Shown: positions 10,991 to 21,976 of the stretch, piece after piece
Position numbering within the stretch: the first letter of the stretch is position 1
How the letters are laid out: each line of letters starts with the position of its first letter
Origin: Akanthomyces muscarius
Taxonomy: Eukaryota; Ascomycota; Sordariomycetes; Hypocreales; Cordycipitaceae
Reading direction: 5' to 3'
NCBI RefSeq assembly: GCF_028009165.1
Contig: NC_079241.1
Span: 992,001-1,056,000, forward strand
DNA: 64,000 bases
Notes under the pieces: model-generated
Seen by the model: only the letters and a program-made list of their open reading frames with translations
Told to the model about the DNA's origin: nothing
The model's database searches: none
Position numbers and translations under genes: made by a program

Positions 10991-12247
10991 CTAATGGGCC
11001 ATGAGGAACAGACCCGCTCCGGCGGCAAAAGCAGCGAGAGCAATGCTGCTTGAGAGGCGCGAGGCCGCACCGTTAGCAGGCGTGTGCGACGGCGTCGAGC
11101 TGGGGCTCTCGTGAAAGATGGAGTCGCTCGTCCGCTGCGGGCTCTGGGTGGTGGCGGTGCCCGAGGTGGAAGGGCGTGCGGAGGAGGAGCTGGTGGACGA
11201 AGGGGGGCTGTACTGGCCGTTGAAGACGTCGAGGATGCACTGCTTCATGAGCTTGTTGTCGGTGTAATCACCCGGCGAGCCCGAGGGTGTCAGGGACATG
11301 ATGTACGTCTCGTCGAAGCTGCCGGCGCTCCAGCCGACGAAGCCGACAAAGACGTCCGTGTTTTCGCTCAGGTACTTGTTCTGCGCGCAAAACTTGACCA
11401 TGCACGTCGGGTCCATGGAGGCGCCCGTCTCGGAGACCATGGCGGTGCGGTTGTTGTCGCGCAGCCACTTGGCAATCGTCTTGAAGCCCTCGACGTTGTC
11501 GGTGGTGCACTCCTCGTGCTGGCCCGAGTTGTTGATGTCGAGGTACTTGTGCAGGTCGAGCAGCAGGCCGTCGGTGGTGCCGTCGGGGTTGGTGATTTTG
11601 CCGAGGAGATCGGCGCTCTGGTTGGCCACAAAGTCGGTGGCGCTGGAGAAGTTGTTGCCGGGGAGCAGGATGATTTGCGTCTTGGCGCCGGCCTTGCGGA
11701 TGGCGGTGACGGCGGCCTGGCAGGTGTCGGCCCATTTGGCCGTGTCGAGGTCGTGCGGCTCATTCATCAGGCCAAAGACGACCTTTTCGTTGTCGGCGTA
11801 CTTTTTGGCAATGTTGGCCCAGAGCTGGGCAAAGGTGTCGTCCGAGGGCCCGCCCTGGCCGATGATGCCCTTGTCGTAGCGCGCGAAGTTGTGCAAGTCA
11901 ATCATGCAGTAGGCGCCCGTGTCGAAGCACGTCTGCATCAGAGTGTCGTAGCTCTCCCAGCCCTGGGTGTCGAGGGTGCTGCCGCCCTTGTCGCCGGTGA
12001 GGAACTGCCAGGAGACGGGCAGGCGGAAGATGTTGAGCTTGTCGTCTTTCACAAAGTGCTCCATCTGGGCCTTGCCGTCGGCGCCGCCATAGTTTTTGAG
12101 AGGCAGGGCGACCGTCTTGAGCGGGCAGGTGCCGTCAATGTCGCAGCCAAAGTCGATGCCGGCCATGGCGACGCCGAGGTACTGCAGCTTAGCGGAAGCG
12201 CCGGCGGCGAGAGTCAGCAGCGCGGCGGCGCTGGTAAATGAGCGCAT
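10991..12247 (-). CDS. GPI-anchored GH5 endoglucanase (Cel5B-like)
   Basis: 418 aa, intronless. A glycoside hydrolase family 5 catalytic domain spans about 22-345 with the acid/base in GLMNEPHDL (E163) and the nucleophile in VSETGAS (E273), plus the conserved RLPVSW and DLHNF strands. Residues 1-19 are a signal peptide. A Ser/Thr/Pro-rich linker (348-390) is followed by a small-residue site (NGAAS, about 392-396) and a C-terminal hydrophobic tail, the layout of a GPI signal. It would hydrolyse beta-1,4-glucan at the cell surface, like the GPI-anchored Cel5B type, and has no cellulose-binding module. A 385-codon open frame on the opposite strand (11084-12241) is a GC-rich shadow. Confidence 0.92.
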   Translation of the reverse strand: MRSFTSAAALLTLAAGASAKLQYLGVAMAGIDFGCDIDGTCPLKTVALPLKNYGGADGKAQMEHFVKDDKLNIFRLPVSWQFLTGDKGGSTLDTQGWESYDTLMQTCFDTGAYCMIDLHNFARYDKGIIGQGGPSDDTFAQLWANIAKKYADNEKVVFGLMNEPHDLDTAKWADTCQAAVTAIRKAGAKTQIILLPGNNFSSATDFVANQSADLLGKITNPDGTTDGLLLDLHKYLDINNSGQHEECTTDNVEGFKTIAKWLRDNNRTAMVSETGASMDPTCMVKFCAQNKYLSENTDVFVGFVGWSAGSFDETYIMSLTPSGSPGDYTDNKLMKQCILDVFNGQYSPPSSTSSSSARPSTSGTATTQSPQRTSDSIFHESPSSTPSHTPANGAASRLSSSIALAAFAAGAGLFLMAH

Positions 12248-14555
12248 GGTGGATGTGTGTGCGGTACGTAATTATGTGTATACGTATATATTCCAAAAAG
12301 TATATCGAGAGGAATTGAGGTACACGGCTGTCTGCGAGTCCGGCGTAGTAATTAATATAGGCGACGGTTCCGGCAGGGAGCGGTTGGTGCACTCTCAAGT
12401 CTTATATAGAGTCTAGGAAGAGGGTCGGAAAACATAAAGTTGTCCAGGGAAAACGCCGCGGGAGGATGTCGCGGGTGGTGGCTGAATGTCTCGCGGGTGT
12501 CTGATGCGTGTAGGACAGCGTAGCGGGATGATGTCGTCAGAATATTAGGGTGTCTCTGACGTAGGTCTCAAATCGGCTAGGGATATCGCGGCGAGCCGTG
12601 TCAAAAAAAAGGAACAAAGAATCAAAGGAAAGAGATGAGAGACTCGACTGACCGAGAAGGCCGGTAGTGGGTTCTTATTAGAGTCGTGGGGTGTTGCGTG
12701 GCATTTCGTGTTTGGGAAGACGATGTCCTTGCAGGGGACTGACGTCGTAGCTTTTCTACGAGGCTGGTGTGGGCATCACACCCCGTGCCTCGTGTTTTCT
12801 GACACTACGCCAGAGCGAAGCAACCTTTTTCGGGCGAGTAAGCCGTCAAAGTAAATAAAGAGGCTAGCCTACGGGCGGCGCCCAGCCTGATGATGCCCCT
12901 AGTTGCCTAGTAGGCGGTGCGGTGGTGGGCCGTGGGTGTCGTATTTGAGGCTATTTTTATTGACCGGTGCCCCCAAGACGTCACTCAGCCACCTAGCCAC
13001 CTTGCTTATTTCTGAGGGGATTTTCACGGGAGCCTCGCGGGACCGCCGGCTTCAGTTGACAGGACGAAGGGGCCAATCCCCGTGCTGCTTGTCGCTTCAA
13101 ACTGGTCCCCTAACTTTTCAAAACAGCACAAATACGGCCGACGTCAATGCACCTGCCCCCCACAGGGGCTTCTTGACACTTGTCAGACCACCTATCAGCG
13201 CCGACCGTGACTCGGTCCCATCCAGTACGAGATGCCACTACGAATTGCCAGCAAGGGCGCTAGCTTGCAGGCATCGGGTGGCTGTGGGTGGCTGTACACT
13301 ACCGTATTCACCAGCCATTGTTATTTCGATGAATCCACTGGTCATGTAAATTCCCATCTGCTCGTCGCTTTTCCTGCTCATCTGGATCGTGTTGATGTAC
13401 TCCATATCACCAGTCAATCTTGAAGAATATGCCCTGTGTTTTGATTTACCGAACCCAGATTGCATGCATGTACTGGTTACTAGGCAGATCAGCCAGCGTC
13501 CCCTACAGCCAATCAGGGTTCCGTCCGTTTCTGTGCGCAGAAAATTAACCCGTCTTGGTGATGGAGGCACCGACAGGTAGGCCTTGAGCTGGACACCCAG
13601 AATGAGGAGAAATGTCTTGTTACACAGAACCAAATTTGAGAGTCGTGGTTGCTATCAGTTGAAATGTCTTTTCTGTGACATGTCAGGTTGTTGTTGCAGG
13701 CCCCATTGCAGCTTTCTCCTCAACTACTTATTGGTTTTTTCCCCTACCATTTAGTGGCTCTTTTTGATTTAGCGGGCGAGTGGCTAGTTGCTCTTCCACT
13801 TGTTCCTTTGATCTCCGTCTTGATACAGTCTTATGTAGGACTCATCGACTCCCTTCTTCACATTTGTATATCCTTTACTCGTGAGTGCTTTTTTGTCCAG
13901 CAAGTACTGGACTAGCTGTCTGGTAGTTGGTCGCTCCCAGTAGTCTGGGCGTCTGGCTCTCCCATTCTACAGTACAGATTACTGGTAGACGGATAAGTAG
14001 CTTTCCGCTTCTTCCTGCGTCACATGAGACTGCAAACCCAGCTTCCCTCGTTGATGGCAATGGGTCATGACAATCTAGCTAGGCCTCACAACAGCTGTGA
14101 GTAAGTCTACTAGCAGGAAATGACCCAAGTGTGCAACTATGGTTGCAAATTTTCATTACATGTAGTAAATGGCTTTCAAGAAGACTACGTTGTTGTCAAG
14201 CTTACTATATCCATAAACTTTTCTTTTCTAAGTATCGCTTGCCTTATTTATTGCTATAAACACATACTTATACGCAGATCATTATGAAAAAACATCTAAA
14301 ATCAGGGGCAGCATATGTATTTATCGGGAAATGAAGACTGATAATATGATGATAATGTGGTACACCGTCCTTTAAGGCTGTTGGAGCCATCAAGCAGAAA
14401 TAGTGGATCTAAAGTTGCGAGCTTCACCAAGAACTCTTACCTTCACAAACTTCGCATCGCCTGCTCATGAATTTGAAATCAGGTCCTACGTAACGAGGCA
14501 CTCGCAGAGACTGCGAAAATAAGTGCCTTTGTTTCTTTCTAAATTCCCCATCAAA
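12248..14555. other. Divergent intergenic region, no gene seen
   Basis: 2.3 kb between the GH5 gene and the 14556 gene. Short overlapping frames on both strands (12903-13349, 13238-13633) have no coherent start, splice or protein signature. It presumably holds both promoters. Confidence 0.45.
12401..12410 (-). promoter_or_regulatory. TATA box for the GH5 gene
   Basis: Minus-strand TCTATATAAG, about 155 bp upstream of the ATG at 12247. Confidence 0.5.
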
Positions 14556-15128
14556 ATGTCTCTCGCCGATGTCGACCCCAACGACGTCTTCTTCACCTTT
14601 TCCCGCCTCCGGCCCAAGTTCTCCTGCGGCCGCCGCGTCCAGGACACACTCGACGCCATCTTGAAACGGGAGCTCCGCGCCGAGGACTTGCCGCCCATCA
14701 GCGTGCTGCTTGACCCGGCCACCGGCCACCTCTTCAGCCTCAACAACCGCCGCCTCTACGTCTTCAAGACGCTGCAGGCCGCCGGCCGACTCCAGACGGT
14801 GCCCGCACGCGTCAAGCCCGTGCCGCAGACGAAGCGCATGCGGGACAAGTACACGGCGGACAAGTGCGCCAAGACGGCACGGCTGATGCTCGAGCGCGAG
14901 GCGGTCGAGCGGTTAGGGTCGGACGACGAGGCGGAAGGCGTGAATAGCGATGGGGAGGGGCAGAAGCAGACGGGTTCATCCGGGCCTGGGGAGAATTCTT
15001 CGCCTGCTGCTGCTGCGACGCCGGCTCCTAGTAAACCATCAAAACCCGTCCGAGACATGGACGATTGGACAGATGAGGAGGAAATTGGAAAGAAGAAAAA
15101 GGGAACAAGAGGTAAAAAGGGGCGGTAA
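14556..15128 (+). CDS. Conserved protein with ParB/sulfiredoxin-like signature
   Basis: 190 aa; the start at 14556 (TCAAAATGTCT) is the first ATG. The N-terminal half contains ISVLLDPATGHLFSLNNRR followed by LYVFKTLQ, resembling the loop-and-helix of ParB/sulfiredoxin-fold proteins, which bind nucleotides. The second half is low-complexity and acidic (about 120-175) with a basic tail KKKKGTRGKKGR that could bind nucleic acid or direct nuclear or nucleolar import. No catalytic Cys of sulfiredoxin (FGGCHR) is present. The fold call is tentative and the function unknown. Confidence 0.8.
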   Translation: MSLADVDPNDVFFTFSRLRPKFSCGRRVQDTLDAILKRELRAEDLPPISVLLDPATGHLFSLNNRRLYVFKTLQAAGRLQTVPARVKPVPQTKRMRDKYTADKCAKTARLMLEREAVERLGSDDEAEGVNSDGEGQKQTGSSGPGENSSPAAAATPAPSKPSKPVRDMDDWTDEEEIGKKKKGTRGKKGR

Positions 15129-15666
15129 TATCCATCATCATGTATAATTCTGTTAATATAGTAAAGCTTTCAAGTCATAATTTTTTTTTCTTTCAGCAGT
15201 TTCAAAACTTCAGCAGGAAGGGAAAAAAACACGGAAAAATGCATAGTATAAAAGCCAACTTTACCAGTACGCTGCACCAAGACAGACGATGTCTCGAGGC
15301 ACTTGATTTCGTCCCGCCCCGGAGTTTCTGGAATCGGTGATATCAACGACCCCTCATACCGCAGTACGAATTGCAAGCCGACTACGGTCACCCGCTAACT
15401 GGCATCGACCGATGTTTCCATCAAGTGTTGTCTGACTGGCTGGGTCCCTGAATAGAATACGATCTCGCCTGAAACTGCCACGCCAGGTACGAGATGCCCC
15501 AACGCCCTTTCGGCTAGCGCCGTCCGTCAAGTCGTCGATGAACCAGCGCCAGCCTCCTCTCACTCCATATGTGACGCCATCGCATCAACTGGGTAGTTTT
15601 GATCTGCAAATCTCCCTCAGACTCTAATCCTGCAGAGATCGTCTCGCACAGAAGCCGACACCTCGC

Positions 15667-17501
15667 TTACCTGCATTCCCAGCTGGATGCCTGCTTCGGA
15701 TCTCCTTCCACGTACGTCTGCGTCTGCGGATACCTGGGCATCATCCTGTCAGCAAACATACCTAAAAGCAAGACCTGTTCTCTGATTCAACTCACCGACA
15801 ATGCCGCCGCTGGAAATCAACCCCCAGTGAGGCGGTGTCGTCCACATACTTAGTCCCCTCGATGCTCTCCGGCGCGCGCCCGCTTTCCACCCATGCCACC
15901 GCCGCCGCCAGCACATTCGTATCGGCGTCGAACCCGCCTGCTGCTGCGCCTCCGCCGCCCTGGCCGAGAACCCACGCCCCGGGCCCGCCGCTGCAGTGCT
16001 GCATGCCCGAGACGCGAAAGAAGCGGTACCACGCGTCCAGCGCCACCGGGCTGTTCTTGGCCAGGCGCTCGTAGAAGCGCTCGCTGTTGAAGCTGGTGAT
16101 TTGCTGGTCCTGCCCGCCGTGGTACACGATGGCCCTGCCGCCGCGCGCCTGGAAGCGCTGCAGCGTCGCTGGGTAGGTGCGGATGTTGCCTGGGTTTATG
16201 TCCTCGCCGGCCTCGATAGCGGCAAAGCTAAACTGCGACATGTCCCAGCTGGGGTCGTTGGTCACTGCGTATCGATAGTACTCCTAGCCGCACGCTTGTG
16301 TTAACTTGTCGACCAAGATGGTAGTAAGACGCACTAAGAAACGTACCACTGAGTAGTTAAATGGCTTGCCGGCGAGCAGCTTGTCTGTTGCTGCAATCTC
16401 ATTGCCCGGGTTCATGCGCGGGAATAGCAGTGTCCCGTTTGGCCAGCGGTAGTCGGCGTATATCCTGCGTAGCTGTTCGACCTGTGCCTCGTTCAGACAC
16501 TCTGATTGTGGCCTCTTGTCGCACCCACCTGCACACAGTAATGTTTCTGGGTCAAAGTGGCATCGCGAAGGCACTTCAATGATTCCGTCCGCGACACCAT
16601 CGAGGTCATCACACTGCCTGAGCACCTCGTTGTGGATGAGTCCCTTCCAGGTGTCAATCTCAATATAGTTGGGCGACCCCTTTGCCCCCGTCATGTTGTA
16701 GAACATGGCCCTTTGTCCCTGGAGCAGATTGAAGACGACGGCCGGCGCTCCCGCCACGATGCCGTCGTAATCGTCGGGGTACATGTCCGCAGCTTGAATC
16801 CCCATGCGGCCGCCGAGGGAGCAGCCCAGGTAGTATGAATACGCTGGCTTAGAACCATAAAACGCCTCTGCAAGAAGCTTCCCTGCACCGGTGCCCGTAT
16901 GCAGACTAATCCATATGTTAGCCATAGTTGGGTGAAATCATTCTCGCAAGTGTGGAATAGGGACTCACGCGCGATGGGAAAAGTCGATAATGACATCTTC
17001 ATTATTCAGCATCGTGCGGGCAGATGCGCCATTGTGACCATTGTTAGTGCCGAGCGTCGCGAACCCATGCGCGCTGCCATACGCCAAGTCGGGATACTTG
17101 ATACCTAAAAGGTGTTAAAAGAGATGTTGTGCCCAAAAATGTAGACCCGTCATCTTACAGCCGTCAATGCCGCCATTGCCAGTCGACAGCAACCGCTTAC
17201 CTGCCCATTGCTCAGGCAGCCACAGCTCGAATGATATCTCGGACCGCTTTGACGTCTTAATGACAAAGCCGATGCGGCATAGATCTGTCTCAACTTTTTG
17301 CTTGTAACTGTTGCATGACGGGTCATTGTCTGGGAACTCTGCGATCGTCCCGCTCGCGAGATACTCGAGCCTTGTGAGCTGCGAGTTCTTCACAATTGTC
17401 TGTGGTTGGAACTGAAGACATCGCTGCTTGAAATTGGTAGCTGCTACGAGAATTGGTCCGTAAACCCAAATCGCAGCGAGCAACGCACAATCAAGTCGCA
17501 T
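15667..17501 (-). CDS. Secreted tannase/feruloyl esterase family hydrolase
   Basis: Five exons: 17501-17159, 17104-16969, 16905-16347, 16283-15796, 15733-15667; total 1593 nt, 530 aa. All introns (54-63 nt) are GT-AG. A signal peptide precedes the catalytic core. The family CS-D-HC motif is complete: Cys188-Ser189 in LGCSLGGR, Asp405 in HGGQDQQ, His442-Cys443 in GMQHCSGGPG. The calcium-loop signature CDDLDGVADGIIEVPSRC is present. The last 22 residues, including SSWECR, come from the small fifth exon. The family cleaves ester bonds of gallate, ferulate or related phenolics; substrate cannot be told from sequence. The GGIDGC / IKYPDLAYGS junction spans intron 1. Confidence 0.92.
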
Positions 17502-18032
17502 ATTGTTGGCATAAAGAGATGGCGAAAGAGGATAATGCTCGGACGCCGACACCGAAAAAAAAAAGAAGGCCACCATACTGCACTACCCCGCGTCGGCAAA
17601 TGTATCTCATCTCTACGATCGGCGACTTTTTATTCTGCGCGCCCCGCGCAATCAGACACCATTTAGGTCACCAACCTATTCTCGTACGCTTTGGCGGCTA
17701 CATTATGCATACCTCACGTTACCCAGCCAGGCTGCGAGCAATCACACAATCAATCGCGCCCAGATAGCCGCTCAACAAAATAGTGCCTCGGTCAGTTTAT
17801 GCAACAAGCCAAGATTGAAGAGTCTCTTAAAAAGACGAATTTGAAATTGGAAAAGAAGAGGGCTCAGTAACAGCCTCCTATGCCGTTGCTCGTGCGTATT
17901 TTCCGCTGCTATGTCTTAAAAACTTTTCTCCAGTCCTCGTCCTGTCTATTGGCCGTTTTTCTATGCGACGTTCTCTTCAGCCGAGTCAATTCGTAACACT
18001 CATGTCTATAAGCAAATCCATATATATACGCA
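17502..18032. other. Intergenic, upstream of the tannase-family gene
   Basis: About 530 bp between the 3' end of the MFS gene and the tannase start. No coding signal is seen; it presumably holds the tannase promoter. Confidence 0.4.
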
Positions 18033-19943
18033 TCAGTGTGCAAATCTGAAATCGAGTCTCTTGCTTCCTTTCTCTGCCGTTGTATCAACGTAGTCGCGCT
18101 TCTCTTCCGTTGTCATGCTGTCCCATTTCATCGACTTTGTCTTGTTGCGCCACATGTAGTATCCCTTGATGGCCAGAGTGAAGACAGCGTTCCAGGCAAT
18201 GATGCCCAGGATTGCCGAGTTTCCACGGCGGTAATAGGGCTTGTCGTCCTCTCGGTAGATCTACTCCAGGTTAGCAAAGTGTTGTGAGGACACATCCTCG
18301 ACGGTCGAGGAGGGCTCTTCGCTCACATTTGAGGCAATGATACTGCCTGCTTGCACACACATGTTGTATACCGCACTGCCGACTGTTCTCCCGGCCACAG
18401 ACCCAGCATTTCGCGAAGTCAGCGAAACTGTCAGAAGCCCTATTAGCAATCTTCACCTCCTGTCATTCGGGATTCCTTCGGGTCAGTCACATACCGACAA
18501 TAGAATGAACATATGGGTACCCAATAACCAACACGGTCAAGGCATAGCGCGCCCAGCTGCTGGCGCCGTCTGGTAGCAGTCGAAGCGACAGAACTAGTGG
18601 GAACAGCCACACGGAACAGAAAAATACCACCAAGAAGCGATTGTTGATCCATTCCGATATGCGCGTCCAGAAGAGCAGCTGAATCGCAAAGAGTACGTAA
18701 CCCGGAATCGTGAGCAGGTTCGTCTCAAACGTGTCAAAGCCCAGCTGGCGCAGGTTGAGCGTCAGGTAGTTTTGGATCGGGGCGACGGGTTCCAAGATCG
18801 TGAAGCCAAGGAGATAGATGGGCCACAGGTCAAAGTCGGACAGGGCCTGCCAGAGCAACGGCAGAGTCAGGCCTTGACGGTTGTGCATACCGCCCTAAAC
18901 AAAGCTATCAGTATGAAATTTTCATCATTTGGAGAACTTTGATGGGGATTTACCTTGCTTGGGTCATCGCGCAGAATTCGGTTCACCATGATGATCTCTT
19001 CGCGCTCATCGAACCACCCATCCTTGCCGCGCAGCCACCCCGCCGTCTGCGTCGGGCTCGGCGGCAGATAAAACCACGAGATGACGCCAATGAGTGCCGT
19101 CAGCCCGCCCTCGAGCACAAACAGCCAGCGCCACCCTTCCCAGCCGCCGATGCCGCGCATGTGCAGGATGCCGTACGCCAGAAACGCAGAAATGATCGGC
19201 GTCAGGTTGCTCGCCGTGTAAAAGTAGCTCACGCGGATGGGCAGCTCCTTGCTGTTGTAAAAGTACGACAGATACAAGATGGCGTCGGGGATGAAGCCGC
19301 CCTCGAACGCGCCCAGGAAGCCGCGCGTGATGAAGAAGCCCGTGCGGCCGCGGATCACGCACTGTAGCATGGCGACGGTGCTCCAGAGAATCATCTGCGC
19401 GGGCACCCACACGTCCGGGCCGAGTTTCTTGGAGATCATCTGCGAAGGCAGCTCGGCAAAGAGGAAGCAGAGGTAGAAGATGGTCATGCCCAGGTTGTAG
19501 TCATTGGTCGTGAGGTTGAGGTCCTTGAGGAAGCTGTCGGCGAGCGCGTTGGAAATGTTGCCGCGGTCGAGCTGCAGCGCAAAGAACATGATGCAGACCC
19601 AGGAGCAGATGCGGTAGTCAAGCTGCTCCAATATTAGCTTTTTTTTTCTTCTGAGAGGCAGATGTAGAGATTTTAAAGCAAAGAGGAAAAGAAAAAGAAG
19701 AGGATATACCTTTCGAACGAGACGCTTCTCCTCCTTCGGAGTCCATTCCGCCTTGGGGTCGTACCGGTGACGACCCTCATACTCGGGAATAGGCTCATAG
19801 TGCTCCGCGGAGCCGCCACTGATAAAGACGTTGCCGTGCAGGCGGTCCTTGGAAGAAGCGTCCGATGTGCTGGCCGAGTCGGAGCCGCTGCCCAGGGTAT
19901 CTAGCGCCGTGACGGAAGGCTCCTTGGCCGTCTGAGAACCCAT
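18033..19943 (-). CDS. MFS permease, allantoate/anion:cation symporter (Dal5-like) family
   Basis: Five exons: 19943-19710, 19622-18954, 18894-18495, 18439-18327, 18260-18033; 1644 nt, 547 aa. The start at 19943 (ATGGGTTCTCAG) is the first ATG. An acidic, Ser-rich cytosolic N-terminus leads to a 12-TM core with hallmark segments LDYRICSWVC, LDRGNISNA, FLGAFEGGF, DPSKGGMHNRQ (spliced across intron 2) and SRNAGSVAGRT near the end. The ACS family imports allantoate, ureidosuccinate, vitamins or sugar acids with protons; the substrate here is unknown. It reads in the same direction as the esterase gene, so a link to uptake of released acids is possible but unproven. Confidence 0.9.
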
Positions 19944-21976
19944 GGCTGTCAATGAACGCGCACTTGTCCGCTGACTGGACACTTGGCAATTCACGGAGGG
20001 AAAATGAGAGCAGTGCGTTTTGATCTGAACTGTAGCGTTAATATTAGAGACGGTATGGGGTAGATATACAATCTTCAGAGCACAGGGCTACCGACTTGTG
20101 TGGTCTCTCTCCGCAGGATACTACGGCGCCACGCCTATGATGCCATCGTATCCTTGTCTCATGCATATCTGCGCAGGGAAAGCACATCTATCGGTGCCGC
20201 TATCGCTGCTAAAAATCACCGCACTCGTCCAACGAGATTTCCCACCTTCGGCAATCCGCCCCCGCAAAGTGCAGCGTCGGTCATAGTTGGCGACATCAAG
20301 GCTCTAGCATATGGCGTCGTGGGGCGGCCCGATCACGTCAGTCCAAGCACGCAACTCCTCAATGGGAGCCAGAAACGGGGGACAACGGTAGCCTATCTCG
20401 GGCTTTCAATTGACCTATTGCTTTGTAATTGTAAAGTAAGACTCTTTAACGCACGAAATGGTGGGTTTGATTATTTTGCTTGGCATCTTCCCGGGCTATT
20501 ATCCTGTCCGCCTCGAGTCTAGATTGGCAGCGGCACGGCAATTACGCAAGGGAATTTAGGAATTTCAGAGCAAATGTCATAAATATTCAAGGTTTAATAC
20601 CCGAGCTTTTCCTTTGCGGAGTGCATGCTACGATTATCTTCGCTGCACGTCATCCGTCTCATTAATGAGGGTGGCATTAGCCCGGCACTCTCAGCCCCAG
20701 GTCCTCAGCCCAATGTGCCTGGATGAGACAAACATTTGCTAGAAGCACTCATTCCACACTTGGGGCTCCATTTTTGTTCACTCGCGTACAACCGTGAGTC
20801 GTGGACGCTGGCCACTGTGTGTAGTCGACGTCCGGGACATCGTGAGTTGCCCGTGGAAGCCGCTCACAGATGGGTACCAGTTACACTGTACAAGTATTTA
20901 GCCCATTGGGCCCCGCCCGCTTCCAATGGAATCTCACACGGCTCTCACTGATCAACGCTTGAGACGTCGTATCATAGATGCTGTACTTGCCCCTGCCGCC
21001 GACGTCGAAGGTACGTCCGTGCCACGAGGTTGGGAGAAGGTCGAAGCTAAGATTCGGGTCGCTGACGGATTCGCTCTCTACGGTCCAGAATGGGATAGCT
21101 TTGAATGCCGGTTCCTATACTAAATAGAAGATCCGCCCCGCAGACTGCCCAAGTGCTGCTGCTGAGGAAGACGTGCTCCAGTTCATTTCTCCTGCGGCAG
21201 GCCGCGGCAGTAGTTTCGCTCTTGCTCATATATGCTTCCAGGTATTAAGGGTAACAATCTTCTAGAGTTCTTCATCTTTGCGATGCGGTGACCGGCCAAG
21301 TTGTATTCACGGCGATATAGCCACCGAACGGGCAGTGTGGGACAACTTTGCAAAGAGATCCCCATGAAACACTATTATACTCCCCATCTTTACTTTGATC
21401 GTTTCGTATATAGCAGCCCGCGCTCGAAATAAAAGGGTTCAAAATGATCGGTCAGGTAATATTCTCACTCCTCAGTTGCGGCTCTGTCCTCGCGCCGACT
21501 TCAGGTCTGCAAGCTGAGCGCCCCCAGTACCACGCTCGGCACGATCCGTGCTCCCGCTAGCATTCCTTAGCACCAGCGCACAGCCATGCACGACCTGTAG
21601 CCCAGCGACTACATTTACAAGCTATTCGCTTTCAGCAGAATGTCGCTATGGCGTATAAGTCACACAGTAGCGCGGAGCGCTACCCTTGTCTAGCTACATA
21701 TATGCGGATGACTGAATTGGGTACGAGTCCGCAAGCACCACATCATCAAGATCTAAACATGTCATGGGTGGTCAAGCCAATGTGGCAGTGTTTACACAAA
21801 AGGAGACGTTGATTCCTGCGTGTAACTATCTAGTTGCAAACTTGCAATGCAAAACAAATTTCGCTTGATCTTGATACATAATTCGTAAAGGCTGCTCCAT
21901 TTTTCGAGCGCCATGAGCCAAAAAGAAAAATACAGAAAAGACGCACGTGCCAATCAGGCAGAAGCAATCTCGTAAA
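19944..21976. other. Intergenic region, mostly without genes
   Basis: 2 kb upstream of the permease. A 140-codon frame at 20100-20522 has TTG/GTG starts, no splice logic and no recognisable motif. The only candidate is the short frame at 21444. Confidence 0.4.
21444..21560 (+). CDS. Possible small secreted peptide or relic of one
   Basis: 38-codon frame starting MIGQVIFSLLSCGSVLAPT, which resembles a signal peptide. A TATATA lies 37 bp upstream (21407-21412). It then ends abruptly at TAG, with further related-looking frame downstream. It may be a truncated copy of a larger secreted-protein gene, or chance. Weakly supported. Confidence 0.2.
   Translation: MIGQVIFSLLSCGSVLAPTSGLQAERPQYHARHDPCSR

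Noticed and set aside
11084..12241. 385-codon plus-strand ORF
   Set aside because: Antisense shadow of the GC-rich GH5 gene; low-complexity Gly/Ala/Val/Arg composition.
12903..13633. Overlapping ORFs on both strands in the GH5 upstream region
   Set aside because: Mutually overlapping, with no recognisable protein features.
20100..20522. 140-codon plus-strand ORF upstream of the MFS gene
   Set aside because: No ATG-based start with context, no motif and no splice evidence.
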